DNA of 64,000 bases, taken from contig JAANBB010000101.1 in the NCBI GenBank assembly GCA_014621425.1, positions 1 to 64,000 on the forward strand. The letters are read 5' to 3'. The notes under the pieces were generated by a model. That model saw only the letters and a list, made by a program, of their open reading frames with translations, had not been told where the DNA came from and did no database searches. Shown in pieces: positions 41,553 to 53,275 of the stretch; positions within the stretch are counted from its first letter, which is position 1, and each line of letters begins with the position of its first letter. The stretch is from Cylindrodendrum hubeiense. Lineage: Eukaryota; Ascomycota; Sordariomycetes; Hypocreales; Nectriaceae. The translations under genes were made by a program, and so were the position numbers.

Positions 41553-41981
41553 CATGTATTGATCGTCATTACATCACCGTGGGGAGATTCTTCTGGAATG
41601 GATTTGTCTTCTCCACAGAATGACGGATTGTTCTCATCGGGAATAGTCCCGGTTGGCATGGCTCCATTACGGGCGCTGACACCGCCGAAACATCGCGGCT
41701 GGGATAACCGCTGGAACAGCTACTAGGATGGCCGCTGAAGTCATGAGTGAGTCTTATATATTCTCCTAGCGCGCTCAACTATTTGCCTCTTCCCATTCCG
41801 CACCATCATCTCACATTGCAAAGCTCACGTCTCCCTTACTACATTCCTCAATCAGTATTCAACTTCATTTGTACAATCTCCTGATTGTTTTCTGACATCA
41901 ACAAACACTATGACCTGCATCTAAACAATTCGTTATCAGAAAACCAACAAACTCGACTCACTCAAGCAACTAGCCGCAACA

Positions 41982-43512
41982 ATGCACCACTCACCTGATG
42001 AGCCCAGCAAGGCCACCTGCCCGGCAGGTAAGAACAATGAAAATAAAACCGACGACTCCAACAATGAAAGCGACAAGGCTGGCCATGAGACCGGTCCAGA
42101 CATGATGGATATCAAGTCGACCCACCCTGAGGAAGTCAGTGGCGGCATTTTCAGTGGTGAGAACGGAAAGGATTACTGTAACATGAGTCGCTGGGACACC
42201 CTATTTGCCGTGAGTAGTATCGGGCGGGGGCATTAGATGACAATAGCTAACTAGTGCATCTTCAACACAGCTCATCACAAATCAGCTGGGTTTGGGTATC
42301 CTATCCCTTCCCGCTTGTCTGAAGGTTCTCGGCCTAATTCCAGGCATAGTTACTATACTCTGCGTTGCTCTTGTTACCCGGTATACCGGCATGGAGCTGC
42401 ACCAGTTCTATTGCCGCCATCACTACGTCATCAATGTCGTTGAGATGGTCAAGATTGTTGGCGGCCGTTCATGGGGCATTGTCGCTGGCATTGGCCTTCT
42501 TATCCAGGTTATGATGACCTGTGCCTCTGCTGCAGTTACCCTCTCAATTGCCTTTAATACCCTCAGTAATCATGGTACATGTACTGTTGGGTTTATTGGT
42601 ATCGGATGCCTGGGCTGCTGGGTACTCTGTATGCCTCGAACTGTCAAGTTTGTGTCCCGCAGTGGCATACCATGTTTTGTCAGTATCATCGCCGCAGCTC
42701 TCATCGTTATGATCAGCCTCGGCGTCAAGGAACCCTCTCAAGCTCCTGAAGGATGGAAAGTCAAGATCGAGCTATTTGGCAACCCATCCTTCAGGGAGGT
42801 TTTTAATGCCTGCTTGAGGGTTATTTACGCCTTTGCGGGAAATCATACGTTTGTTTCCTACATGGCAGAGATGAGAGACCCAATTAGGGACTTCCCATTT
42901 GCTCTCGGCTGGCTTGTTTCTATCTCCACGGTTCTCTACTCAATCCTTGCAATCACGATTTACTGCCTGGCTGGGGAGTATACAACCTCGCCTGCTCTAG
43001 GTTCCGCACCTCTAATTCCAGCAAAAATTGCATATGGAATTATCATCCCGGCCATTTTCACTACTGGCCTTGCTAACGGCCACGTGGGCATCAAATACAT
43101 CTATATCGAGGTAATGCGCTGGATTAAGGCAACCGATGAAGTCACTCAGAATACGAAGAAGTCTTGGACTGTTTGGGCAACCTGCGTCACTGCGTACTGG
43201 ATTATATGCTTCATTTTATCCAACGCTATCCCGATTTTCGACTCCATTTTATCCATCAGCTCAGCTACTACGTATGCATGGTTTACCTATGGAGTCAGTG
43301 CCGTCCTTTGGTTTTCCTTGAATAAGGGCTCTATGTTTGATGGGTGGAAGAAGATTTGCCTTTTCTGTCTAAACTCCTTTCTTATTTTGTTTTCTCTCTT
43401 TTTAAATGGTGGTGGGTTATGGTCATCTATCACCGAGCTCTTGGATACCTTTGCCGACGACAGCACCACGGTACAGGGGAGTTTCAGCTGTGGTGACAAT
43501 GCTCTCTTCTAA
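41982..43512 (+). CDS. Amino acid transporter, AAAP family
   Basis: Exons 41982-42209 and 42271-43512 encode 489 residues. A hydrophilic N-terminus of about 65 residues leads into MSRWDTLFALITNQLGLGILSLP, the first helix of amino acid/auxin permease family (PF01490) proteins. About eleven hydrophobic helices follow with conserved segments such as YAFAGNHTFVSYMAEM. The intron lies inside the first helix, a position I believe is common in fungal members. It is a plasma membrane or vacuolar permease for neutral or aromatic amino acids; the exact substrate is unknown. The 3' end converges on a crotonase gene. Confidence 0.92.
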
Positions 43513-43752
43513 ACTGGAATTCTTCAAATTGGCAATACTCACTGTTTGTATTTCTTCTCTCAAACATTCTTTATACTCAACGATGAATTTTATCACATGA
43601 AGTATTGTGCTGGAAATGAGTAATTGACATGTGAAGGGCATACTAAACGGCGGAAATAACCGATATACAAGTGATCTAATTTAATATTTAGTCCATTTTG
43701 TATTTCTAGATAAATATGTCTCTTTCAACAACTCTGGGCTAGAACTGCGAGA

Positions 43753-44861
43753 TCACTCAGCAGTCCAGCTGGGGTTGCGCTTTCCGAGAAATGCACTGAC
43801 GCCTTCTTCCTTGTCCTTGGTTCCAAAAGCAAAGTAGTACAGGTTCCGTTCAAACTCGTCATCTCGGCCGAGGTCATCCGCTACACATCTGTGAGAAAGG
43901 TTCAAGAGAGTAGAGTGGGCCAGAGTTGGCTTACATCGGGACACGGCATCTTTAGCCAACGAAAGTGCTGTCGGGCTGGAGGCTGCTAGTTTCGATGATA
44001 CGTTGATAGCACTTTTTAGAACTGTACCAGGCTCAAAGAGCTGAGCGACGAGGCCCACTGAGAGTGCCTCAGTCGCGGTGATGGGCGCAGCTAGAAGAAT
44101 CATTTGCATAGCCTATTCTCATACGTTATCAATAGGTGTGCATGGCATGATAGATGATGTGAGGTAAGAGATAGGTACCTTGAACTTCCCCACGGCATTG
44201 GTTAGCCTCTGAGTGCCGCCTGCTCCGGGAATCAAGCCAAGGGTGACTTCGGGCAACCCGAAGCGGCCGATGTTAGAAGCGAAGATCAGGTCGCACTATT
44301 TGCAACTTGACGTCAGCGGATAATGGTTCTGCATACTAGTATGTGGTTTCTCAACTGCCGAAGGATCGACTGTGCTTACCATGAGAGCCACCTCGAAACC
44401 TCCACCAAGCTGCCGGGTAACCTGCGTTAGTTGTGCCTTGGATAGGAAACTAGTAAACTGGAGAAGATGGAGTCAAACCACTCACCGCCATTCCCTCAAC
44501 TGCCGCGATCAAAGGCTTACGCACGGCGCGCATCCCGTCGCAAAGGTTGCTGAGATAGCGGCAACCCCGCGCCGCCTCTGCATCCATCTCCGATATCTCT
44601 TTGATATCCGCGCCCGCTGTTGAAGAAGGTTAGATAATTTCTACACTTAGAGAGGTATCAATGGTGCTTACCGGAAAAATAAGTGCTGGTCCCGGTGATG
44701 ATGATGACCCGTACTGCCTTGTCCTTGGCTGCGACGGACAGCTGCTCCAGGAAGACCGAGATCAGCTCCGCCGACAGCGCATTTCTCTTGCTAGGCCGGT
44801 TGAAGGCGAGAACCCGCACTCCCTTTTCCGGAGTGGAAGAAATGATCAATGCTTCAGTCAT
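43753..44861 (-). CDS. Enoyl-CoA hydratase/isomerase (crotonase) family protein
   Basis: Five exons (44861-44672, 44616-44486, 44421-44380, 44295-44179, 44112-43753) give 279 residues. The family motifs are intact: GADIKEI after YFS for the first oxyanion-hole segment, [26 protein letters not shown] for the second with its Glu (quoted in parts in family alignments), and [13 protein letters not shown] for the third. This pattern is that of short-chain enoyl-CoA hydratase (EC 4.2.1.17) of mitochondrial or peroxisomal beta-oxidation or of amino acid breakdown. There is no PTS1 at the C-terminus (SWTAE). It is unrelated in exon structure to the crotonase at 28,036, which has no introns. Confidence 0.93.
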
Positions 44862-46337
44862 TTTGTCAATTTTCGTGTGGTTGTAGTAGCCGAAGTAAGA
44901 GAGTTGGGAAGTGTGTTGGTGAAGTCAACCACTGTTACTAAACGAAAGGTGAGAGAAGAGCAGTGAATCAGTGATTTCCAACCGTAACTGAGACCAGCGG
45001 GATTAGCCGGTGCCACGTTGGCTAAATTACCAGTTTTTGCGTGATTGGAAAATCGAGCCGTGAATGTCGATCATTTGACACGTAACAAAGCCATGTCTAA
45101 GACTCAGCAAGTGAATCGGCCATAGCTAGACATCTCAACTGAGACAGAGAATCCACCCCGAGCCAACACGGTAAGACGAGGTATAGTGCCGCGCCCAATT
45201 GACTGATCGTCGACTCACTTGAGTCATTTTGACAGAGGAGGTTGGTTGACAACCACTCGATTCGGCATCTTGGTGGATGATCTGCCCATCCTTGCACCAG
45301 AGCAGGGCGCCCTCAGCTTGGTCCGCGCTGGGTTCTGGCGCTAACAATCCCGACCAGGGGGTACAAAGCCACTGGCGGGACTACCGACTACCTAGCATGG
45401 GTTCATACTGGGGAATCGGCGATAAATGGACCGATCCCGTAGCCTCGACCAGGAATACAGCCATCAATGGCAACTTAACCGCCGCGGCCGAATAGTTACC
45501 GGAGCTGATTGTCGTTGACAGGAGGGTCCCGCCGACGATCACAGCCCTAGCCGAGCCACGCGTCTAAGCAAGCGCATGCGCGAACATGGTCCCGGCCCTT
45601 GTCAAGCTGACGCTAGCTCGAGATGCTGCACGTCTCCAAGCACGATGCTGCAGTTCCCGCGTATGTTGAAGGTTCTTAGTCTCCTTCACGTGCCGCTCCC
45701 GGACAATGCGTCCGTTCATGCAGCCGTGTTGGGATGCCCCGCTTGGCAAGCGCTACGTCTCAGAACCTCAACCTCCGAGTGTGAGATTCATCGTCATGTG
45801 CTTTTTGTAGTCGAGCCATTCAGCTCAATAGCGGACTGATGAGCCGCGATACTCTCCCAAAGTGTTGACAACTGCCTTAGTCTTTTTAGAAGAGTGGGAT
45901 TTGGTGTGATAGCACTGCAGCTATGACCCACCTCTCTACTGCAATCGAGGAGAAAGATCATCAATCACCAACTGTGAAAGCCTTTGGCATGCAATATCAT
46001 GCATTTTCAAGCTGCTAGTAGCTTGGTATTTGCGCTTGATCACTGCCAACAGCCATGTAGTCTCGTCGCCGGTGGCTATTCCCAACCGTTGTTCAGCTTG
46101 AGTTGAACAAGTAGTGATGATAAGATCGTCTGTGACACACAAAAAGAGCGGGCCTTTGAAATAAATGATGAATATATTAACTGCCGACTAGAAACTCAGT
46201 GAAGAACTTAAGTCGCTATTCTTCAAGCTTAATTATACCTCACTGAGTTCGTATTGAGTTCACTCATCATTCATACCGTCATTCGTCAACAGTAGTAATA
46301 ATTCACTGCACCCAAGACGATACGATACTCCCTGCCA
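44862..46337. other. Divergent intergenic region
   Basis: About 1.5 kb between the crotonase and the adenylation-domain gene. It includes a GC-rich stretch around 45280-45620. No gene is supported. Confidence 0.4.
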
Positions 46338-49300
46338 ATGGAGAAACCTTCAGAGCCAGCTGTGGCCTGTCAGCGTCCGATGCTCATATCCTTCAGCTAC
46401 GGAATGTTGCATCCCCCACGCTTCTCAACAATTACTGCAGCCTTCTATCATCATGTGGCTACTCGGCCTGATGATATTGCTGCTCGTGATCTATCCATGG
46501 AGCCCCCTGCAACTATCACTTATGGAGAACTTGCCTCGAGAAGTGCCCGACTCGCAGAGAAGTTACGAAAGTTAGGGGTCGTCCCAGGAGACCGGGTCCC
46601 TCTCGTTGTAAAGAGGGGAATTGACATGCTTGTTGGTATCATTTCTGTCTTATCTTGCCGAGCCCAATACGTCCCTCTTGACGGAACTGTTGTCCCTGAT
46701 GCAACTCTACGATTCATCTTGGAGCAAACCCGTGGACGCACCGTATTGGCTCTGCGATCCACTCGTCATCGACTGGAAGAAATTCCCGGAACCAAAGTTC
46801 TTGCGATCGACGAAATGGATGATCAAGAAGGGGAACAAAGTGCTCCGCACGGAATGCCGCAGTGCCTCGTTAGCCCCGACGATGGATGCTATGTAATCTA
46901 CACCTCAGGTATGTCCAGAATATGTCCACGTAACATGGGCTGAGCTGAAACGCGATAGGTACCTCAGGAACACCCAAGGGTGTCGATGTCACTCATCGAA
47001 ATGTCACAAACCTCATCTGTCAATCACCAGGTGACTTAGGAATTACCCCAGGCACCCGTGTTGGCCAGGTGTTAAGCATAAGCTTCGACATGGGTAAGTT
47101 CCGTTCCATGCTACCTCCGTACTCAGAGCTGACTGGCACGCGATTCTTTAGCGGCATGGGAAATGCTTGGTTGTCTTGTTAATGGGGGGACCCTGATCCT
47201 CCGAGGTTCAAATTGGCAACAAGCCTTGCAAGAGGTGACGGAAACGAATCTTGAAATATTTCCTGTCTAACAGCTTTTTCAGATTGACGTTCTTATATGC
47301 ACCCCGAGCATACTAGCCAAATACATACCCGCAGATTACCCAAACATCAAGGTTGTTGCTACTGCTGGCGAGCCTTCTTCACAGAGGTTAGTTCTACTGC
47401 GTCTTATTCGTACTCAAAATGCTAATAGTTTCTCAGGTTGGCTGATACCTGGGCCTCTCACTGCACGTATTACAATTGCTGTGGCCCAACAGAAACGACT
47501 ATTGTCAACACGATGCACAAGCATCAGCCTCATCAGCCATTGTCTATCGGCACGCCGACACCAAATAACAACGTCTATTTACTTAAGAATGACGACCTCC
47601 CCGCAGAGATTGGTGAAGTTGGCATCATGTGGGCTGGTGGATTAAGTGTCACGCGTGGCTACGTTGCCCTACCGGAGAAAACGGCCGAGAAATACAAACT
47701 TGATCCCTTCAAAAATGACAGGTAATGTGAAGCAATCCAAACCGTAAGATCTTTAATGGACTAACTTTCATAGATCCAAAATGTATAATACCGGAGACCT
47801 TTGCCGATGGAACATGAATGGTTCCTTGGAAATTTTGGGGCGGGCTGATGATCAAGTCAAAGTGAAGGTATGATGGCCACAGCAGTTGTCAAACCTGTGC
47901 GTTGTTAACAATCATAGGGTTTTCGAGTGGAACTGGATGGTGTAGCCACATCTATAGCCTCTTGTCAATCTGTCCATAGAGCAACTGCTCTTCTCATCGA
48001 TGGCGAGATCCATGGATTCCTCACTCCCAGAGACTGTGATCTTGAGATGGTGGTAGAATCCGTCAAGAAAAGTCAACCTTACTATGGCATTCCATCTCAG
48101 TTTCACTTGTTGGACTCATTGCCTATGACGGACAATGGAAAAATTGACAAGAAGTCTCTGATGGCTGATACGACTGCAGTCAAGTGGAGCCCTCCCATAT
48201 GCGAAAAGACATCCACAGGGCTCATTCGACACCCTGAAGCCACTCTTCTGGGCCATAGCAGATCCGACTCCTCCGCGTCAACTCTCACCCAAAACAGCTC
48301 AGCATCTGAAAAGTCGGATATCACTGTGGTGGGAGAGGATGTCGACCTCGAAGCCGCTCTCCCAGAAAAGAGGCACCGAAAACACATCCGTGGTCTACGA
48401 TATCGTGCTCTCATCATCTACCGCCGTTTATTCACTCTGGTCGGCATATTCAACATCGCAGCAGCCATCGCGCTTCTGTTCTCTGGAATCCAGAGGGAAT
48501 GGATAGGCACCATCACAGCCATCAACCTCGCCACTGCAGTACTCATTAGACAGGACTTCGTTATCAACGTTCTATACACGGTCGCTTGCAGCGTACCAAA
48601 GTCTTGGCCACTATCCATCCGAACTCGGTGCGCGAAGATATACCATCTTGGCGGCGTTCACTCCGGCGCCGCGATAAGCGCGGGCGCGTGGCTCCTGGCT
48701 GCCAACATTGGGGATGTTGTGTGCATGACCTCAGAATGCACAGGTTGGGGTCATCAATCTCTTGGCGGGAAAGTCATATCTTGGATGCTTTCAGCTCTTT
48801 TTTTCGTCATGTTCTTGCTTGCGTGGCCATCTGTGCGCAAGACACATCATGACTTGTTCGAGAAAACGCATCGCTTGGTCGGATGGACAATGCTTGGCCT
48901 GTTTTGGGCCCAAGTCGTCGTCACCTGCAATGACACCAAGGATTCAGACATTTCCCTCGGAGGTGCATGTGTACGGTCAGCCTCGTTCTGGCTCCTTGCT
49001 GTTGCAACTACAAGTGTCGCCTCGTCGTGGGTGTTTCTCCGCAAAGTACCTGTACAGGCGGAAGTCCTCTCGGACCACGCCGTGAGACTGCATTTCGACT
49101 ATACTGTTCCGGTCAACGGATCATTCACTCGCCTATCCAAGCGCCCTCTCCTGGAGTGGCATTCTTTTGCCACTATTCCAGCCCCAGAGGCTATCAATGG
49201 GCGCCCAAAGGGTTATTCACTCGTTGTCTCGAATGCGGGCGACTGGACCAAGTCAACCATACATCAAAGTCCAACCCACCTTTGGACTCGTGGACTCCCC

Positions 49301-49675
49301 ACTTGCGGAGTTATGCGCATCGCTACTCTCTTCAATCGCGTGGTCTTAATTGCCACTGGGTCGGGGATTGGGCCTGTTCTAGGGCACATCCAGAACCCAT
49401 CCTGCGCAACCCAACTCATTTGGTCAACATCTCAACCAGAAAAGGCATTTGGCCACGAACTATGCAGTGTTATCAAGGACAAGATGCCTGGCTCAGTCAT
49501 TCATGATACCAAGAGACTGGGTCGCCCAGATCTTGTCAAGATGGGCTTCAACCTGGCAAAAGGGTTCAAGGCAGAGGCCGTGATCATTATAGCAAACGAG
49601 AAAATTACTAAAAAGGTAGTTTACGGGCTTGAGACAAGAGGGATACCTGCGTACGGAGCAATTTGGGACAGCTAA
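46338..49675 (+). CDS. Adenylation-domain (NRPS-like) protein fused to ferric-reductase-like membrane module
   Basis: Seven exons (46338-46908, 46959-47093, 47152-47234, 47283-47386, 47437-47721, 47774-47867, 47918-49675) join to 1009 residues. Residues about 20-490 are an AMP-binding domain: core A3 [13 protein letters not shown]5 [10 protein letters not shown]7 [10 protein letters not shown]8 [16 protein letters not shown] and A10 NGKIDKK. No carrier (phosphopantetheine) domain follows. After a Ser-rich linker, residues about 590-760 have several membrane helices with His residues ([25 protein letters not shown]) as in ferric reductase/NADPH oxidase haem domains. Then come FAD-type ([20 protein letters not shown]) and NAD-type ([14 protein letters not shown]) segments. 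It probably activates a carboxylic or amino acid and may reduce it or move electrons at a membrane. I recall similar architectures in other ascomycetes, but the reaction is not known to me. Confidence 0.9.
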
Positions 49676-50363
49676 GTGAGTTTGGTGTAGCTAGCTGGGA
49701 ATCCCTTCATTTTTTCAGTTGCTAGCGTGCAGGGTGGATGGATGGAACTTTTGGTCGTTTGGGTATTCTTTTGGGGTTAAGGACCGGGGAGCTACGAAAC
49801 TGGAGCCGCCAAGGTCGGGAGTGATGACGTTTCTTCTTTTGGGGGCTTTGAGACATGTATTTCGACGTGGGCGACGGGCTTTGGGTACAATACTATTCAA
49901 TATATGCTATCATCTATGAACTCCCTAAAAGTAAAGACAATTCACACCAGTTCTCCCTATTTCGTATTCATCCACAAGTCGAATCCTTCATGCTCTTGGT
50001 AGATTTCTCAAGATCGCGAAGATCAAATGTGTTCGACATTTTTAACGCCTCCCCTCACTTGGGACGAGATCATTAGTAAGGTGTGGGAGAGGAATGTAGA
50101 GGCTGAAGCCGAACGCGGAACTAGCTGCTCACATTCATAATCAAGGGCGACGTAAGGTTCATTTTAACGCCACAATCATCAAAATTGGCGTAGAAGGTGT
50201 CTTCACCATTTGCTGAGTGACAAACTTACGCAAGCCACTTTCGGTCGCGGCCTTCTAAAGAAAAGTATAAGAACGGCAGCCTCCATGTCTCGACGCCGGA
50301 ATAACGTACATTCCAAGATGTTATTTGACACTCATTCCCTAAACCCCTGGTCGATTTATTACC
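49676..50363. other. Intergenic region, nothing identified
   Basis: Tandemly arranged genes flank this stretch; it presumably contains a terminator and the promoter of the rhodopsin-like gene. Confidence 0.4.
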
Positions 50364-51837
50364 ATGGAAGTCGAGAACAACCTCCGGCCAGACTTTGACG
50401 AGGGCTTTGCAATACACAGCCGTCTCCTTTCCTGTTGGCGAATGTCATCGACATCTCCAAGCAAGAGATTATAGTAGTCATCACAGAAATGGCACCTGGA
50501 AAAAAAGCCATTCTGGTCCGACCCCTCCCCCTCATCGATTTGGATTTCTCGTTGACAAGACTTTGGTTCAAATTTAGATTGCAGGATGGCTTCTGGTCGC
50601 TGTCGCCACGGCCGTCATCATCGCCCGTTTATACCTACGGATCAAGATTCAGCATCGAAGATTGCTGGTCAGCGACTTACTCATATGCGGGGCTTGGGTT
50701 ACTGCGGTCTGGCTGAACTCTTTCAACATTGTTATTGCACGATACGGCGCATTCGACCCCCCTCCAGTAAATAAAACAACGGCGGGCTCCCAAGACAACG
50801 CTCAAGATTTTCAATTCAGTCTCAAGGTACAGTTATTTTATCGACGAGGGATTGATTAGATACCGAAAAAGAGAAACCTGGACTAACTAAGACATGATAG
50901 ATCTTCTGGCTAGTGAATGTCCCGTTCTTGCTGGTTCTATACCTATCCCAAGCTACACTGCTTTCGATGTATCTGCAAATATTTCCCGATTTCATGCAGA
51001 AGCGGAGATTATTCTTATGGGCAACGCTTATATATGTTGCTCTCTCATTTGCAGCTAGTATGCTTGTGTTATGTCTTACTTGCTTACCGATTGACACCAA
51101 CTGGTTAGTTCAATCATTCGCTACAAGCAAGACGCGAAACGCAAAGACATACTGACAAATTGGGATTAGGGAGCTTTCAGAAGCGTGCCCGAGCCATGTT
51201 AGAGCAATGGTATTTACAATAATTTGGGCTCTACACATCGTTGGGGACCTTCTAGGTGAGATACGCGTAGCTAGTCAGTCAGCTGCAGAGCACGACAAAC
51301 TAACCCGCATAGTATTCTCTCTGCCTTGGCTTATCATTCCAGGATTAAATATGAGGAGGTCACTCAAGGCGGGAGTCTATTTTACGTTTCTCCTGGGTAT
51401 AATAAATATCGCATTCGACATACTCCGGTTTGTTGCAGTTACAGAATCAACCGTCGACACTCATGTTGATCTCAGTACAGTCGGTACGTCAATCTTTCCC
51501 CACCTCTGATATAATTTCCTGGCAACAAAGTCCATCAGAGCTAATTTAAAAACCTTTTACGATTATAGGACTTTGGGGCACTCTTGACTGCAACGTAAGT
51601 CTTATCATTGCGTGTCTGCCGTCATTGAGGCCGTACTTTGGCAGTTCCACAGACAGCATCAAGGATAATAAGAAGATTAATAAGATACCAAGCCGCAAGG
51701 TATCAGAGGCAAGGCTCAATGGAATTGATTATGTAGGATCTAGCGGTCTACACAACGCACGTTCGTCTTCATTCAACTCAAATAGCTTGGACAACGGTCT
51801 CGAGGAAGATCAAACAGTGGCATCAGTTATGGTGTAA
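50364..51837 (+). CDS. Rhodopsin-like (SAT4-type) integral membrane protein, first exon apparently frameshifted
   Basis: From about 50580 the protein reads cleanly through exons 50580-50826, 50901-51103, 51170-51255, 51313-51483 and 51569-51837. The sequence IAGWLLVAVATAVIIARLYLR, then further helices with a Cys-Leu-Pro-Ile-Asp-Thr-Asn-Trp segment, and a Ser/Asn-rich cytoplasmic tail are typical of the fungal rhodopsin-like integral membrane family (PF20684, seven helices). The upstream exon from the ATG at 50364 begins LRPDFDEG as relatives do. The expected next pieces (LQYTAVSFPVG, then LLANVIDISKQE) lie in the two other frames, with shifts near 50403-50411 and 50431-50440. An intron would then run from a GTAGTC donor near 50472 to TTTAG at 50579. 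The N-terminal exon therefore looks broken. Function of the family is largely unknown. Confidence 0.7.
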
Positions 51838-52192
51838 GATGGAATCTTGTTTCAGTTTACAATTAGCTAAGGATGGTGCTTCATTTGGATAATAGGATAT
51901 TTTAAACCAACAATTCTTGATCGTGAAGCTAGCCAGAATTTTAGACAAAAATATGTCCTGTAGGCAGACATGAGGTGAAACACCCTTTTTTTGAGAGAAA
52001 TTTGCACGGGGTAGAAATAATCAAATGATACCACACGGAGACGAACATTTCAATGTCTACCGTACACTATGATGCGACAAACCGATAGCGCTTGAGGTGT
52101 ATGACTAAAATTCGTAACAAACGAAATCATCACTAGCTTGACGACTAGGGTTGTTGTTGACTTCCAAACCCTTCTCACTATCGATCTCTCAG
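51838..52192. other. Convergent 3' intergenic region
   Basis: Nothing recognised between two convergent membrane-protein genes. Confidence 0.4.
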
Positions 52193-53275
52193 TCAAAGGG
52201 AGCCTAACAGCTGCTCGTGGGAAGTTTTCCTTTCCTCAATTGACTCGCGCAACAGGTGGATCTCGTATGTCGCTACAATACGAGACAAGACAGCCCCGGC
52301 TATCATGCGAAAAATAACCGGGAGGGTGTCATTGACTGAGATGAAAAGCGCCGAAGAGAACACTAATGTCCCAAAGATGATGTGGCAGGCAGTAAAAGTT
52401 GTTGTCAGCAAAGAAAATGCTGCAAAGACCAGCGATTCTGGTCGCGCGCTAAAAATGACACCAGAACGCCGCGTAAAAATGCTTCGTGTGCCTCGTACGA
52501 TCCAAAAATTGTGCCTCACCCGCTCGGTGTCAGCCATGTCATCTCTTTTTGTCATGACAGAAATTCGAAAATGCATCGTAATGATTGCCATGGCATGGAT
52601 AACCCAACCAAGGAAAGCCCATAGAAGAACCAAATATTCAGCGTTGGGAACAACCGTGAAAGTAGTTCTAGCCCCCAGCTGCCATGTTAACTGGCCGGTA
52701 TTTGCGACTGAAGCCATTGCCAGCATGTATTCGATAATGATAACAATATAGTCGAACTTCTGTAGAACCTTCGGTCTCGGTGAGGGTTTATGCCGAAGGC
52801 TTTCAATGACGGACTCATATTCGGATGATCGATAGACGTTCAGAGCCGGCGATCCCATAGCCACAGAGAATCCAAGAACATATCGATGGCTGAGAAGGGC
52901 TAGAATGGCGGTGTCCTGGGGGCGGATTCCAAGAGCGGCAATAATAGTAGGCAGTAGGCTAAGAATAAGAGCCGCAGAAGCCATTTTATTTTTAATTATT
53001 TCAGGTGCAGCTTCTAAAATGCAATCGACAACCTCGTGAGTCATAGAATCGAGTTTGAAAAGCTTAAGGATGGGGCGGACATTAGTGGCATTATCCCGAT
53101 TGTCAAGGTATTCATTATACTCCGTGGAGCAGTTGTCGCGGAGAATTCTTTGCAAGCCGGCATTGTAATTCGGATAAAAAGACTCGAGTGGGTTGCTCCA
53201 GCTCGCCATCGTCGGGGAGGCGAGCAGTATTAGGCCAAAAATGGACGAAAGAAAGGGAGACCAAATTCTGTTCAT
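52193..53275 (-). CDS. Hypothetical multi-pass membrane protein with signal peptide
   Basis: This is an intronless 360-residue frame. The N-terminus (MNRIWSPFLSSIFGLILLASPTMA) is a signal sequence followed by a luminal or external part of about 70 residues with two Cys (NCSTEY; VDCILEAAPE). Five to six hydrophobic helices follow, among them AALILSLLPTIIAALGI, YLVLLWAFLGWVIHAMAIIT and FAAFSLLTTTFTACHIIFGT. I recognise the pattern as a conserved but uncharacterised ascomycete membrane protein family and can assign no function. The start codon choice is supported by the signal peptide. Confidence 0.8.
   Translation of the reverse strand: MNRIWSPFLSSIFGLILLASPTMASWSNPLESFYPNYNAGLQRILRDNCSTEYNEYLDNRDNATNVRPILKLFKLDSMTHEVVDCILEAAPEIIKNKMASAALILSLLPTIIAALGIRPQDTAILALLSHRYVLGFSVAMGSPALNVYRSSEYESVIESLRHKPSPRPKVLQKFDYIVIIIEYMLAMASVANTGQLTWQLGARTTFTVVPNAEYLVLLWAFLGWVIHAMAIITMHFRISVMTKRDDMADTERVRHNFWIVRGTRSIFTRRSGVIFSARPESLVFAAFSLLTTTFTACHIIFGTLVFSSALFISVNDTLPVIFRMIAGAVLSRIVATYEIHLLRESIEERKTSHEQLLGSL

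Larger units (their letters stand above)
39080..41981. other. Long gene-poor region
   Basis: About 2.9 kb without a supported gene. It contains the second copy of a diverged repeat (40138-40217) and an inverted repeat at 41530-41552. The last few hundred bases form the promoter of the amino acid permease gene. Confidence 0.45.

Noticed and set aside
46338..46946. Short stand-alone AMP-binding protein
   Set aside because: The frame only runs on through a retained intron; splicing at 46908/46959 restores the conserved A3 motif.
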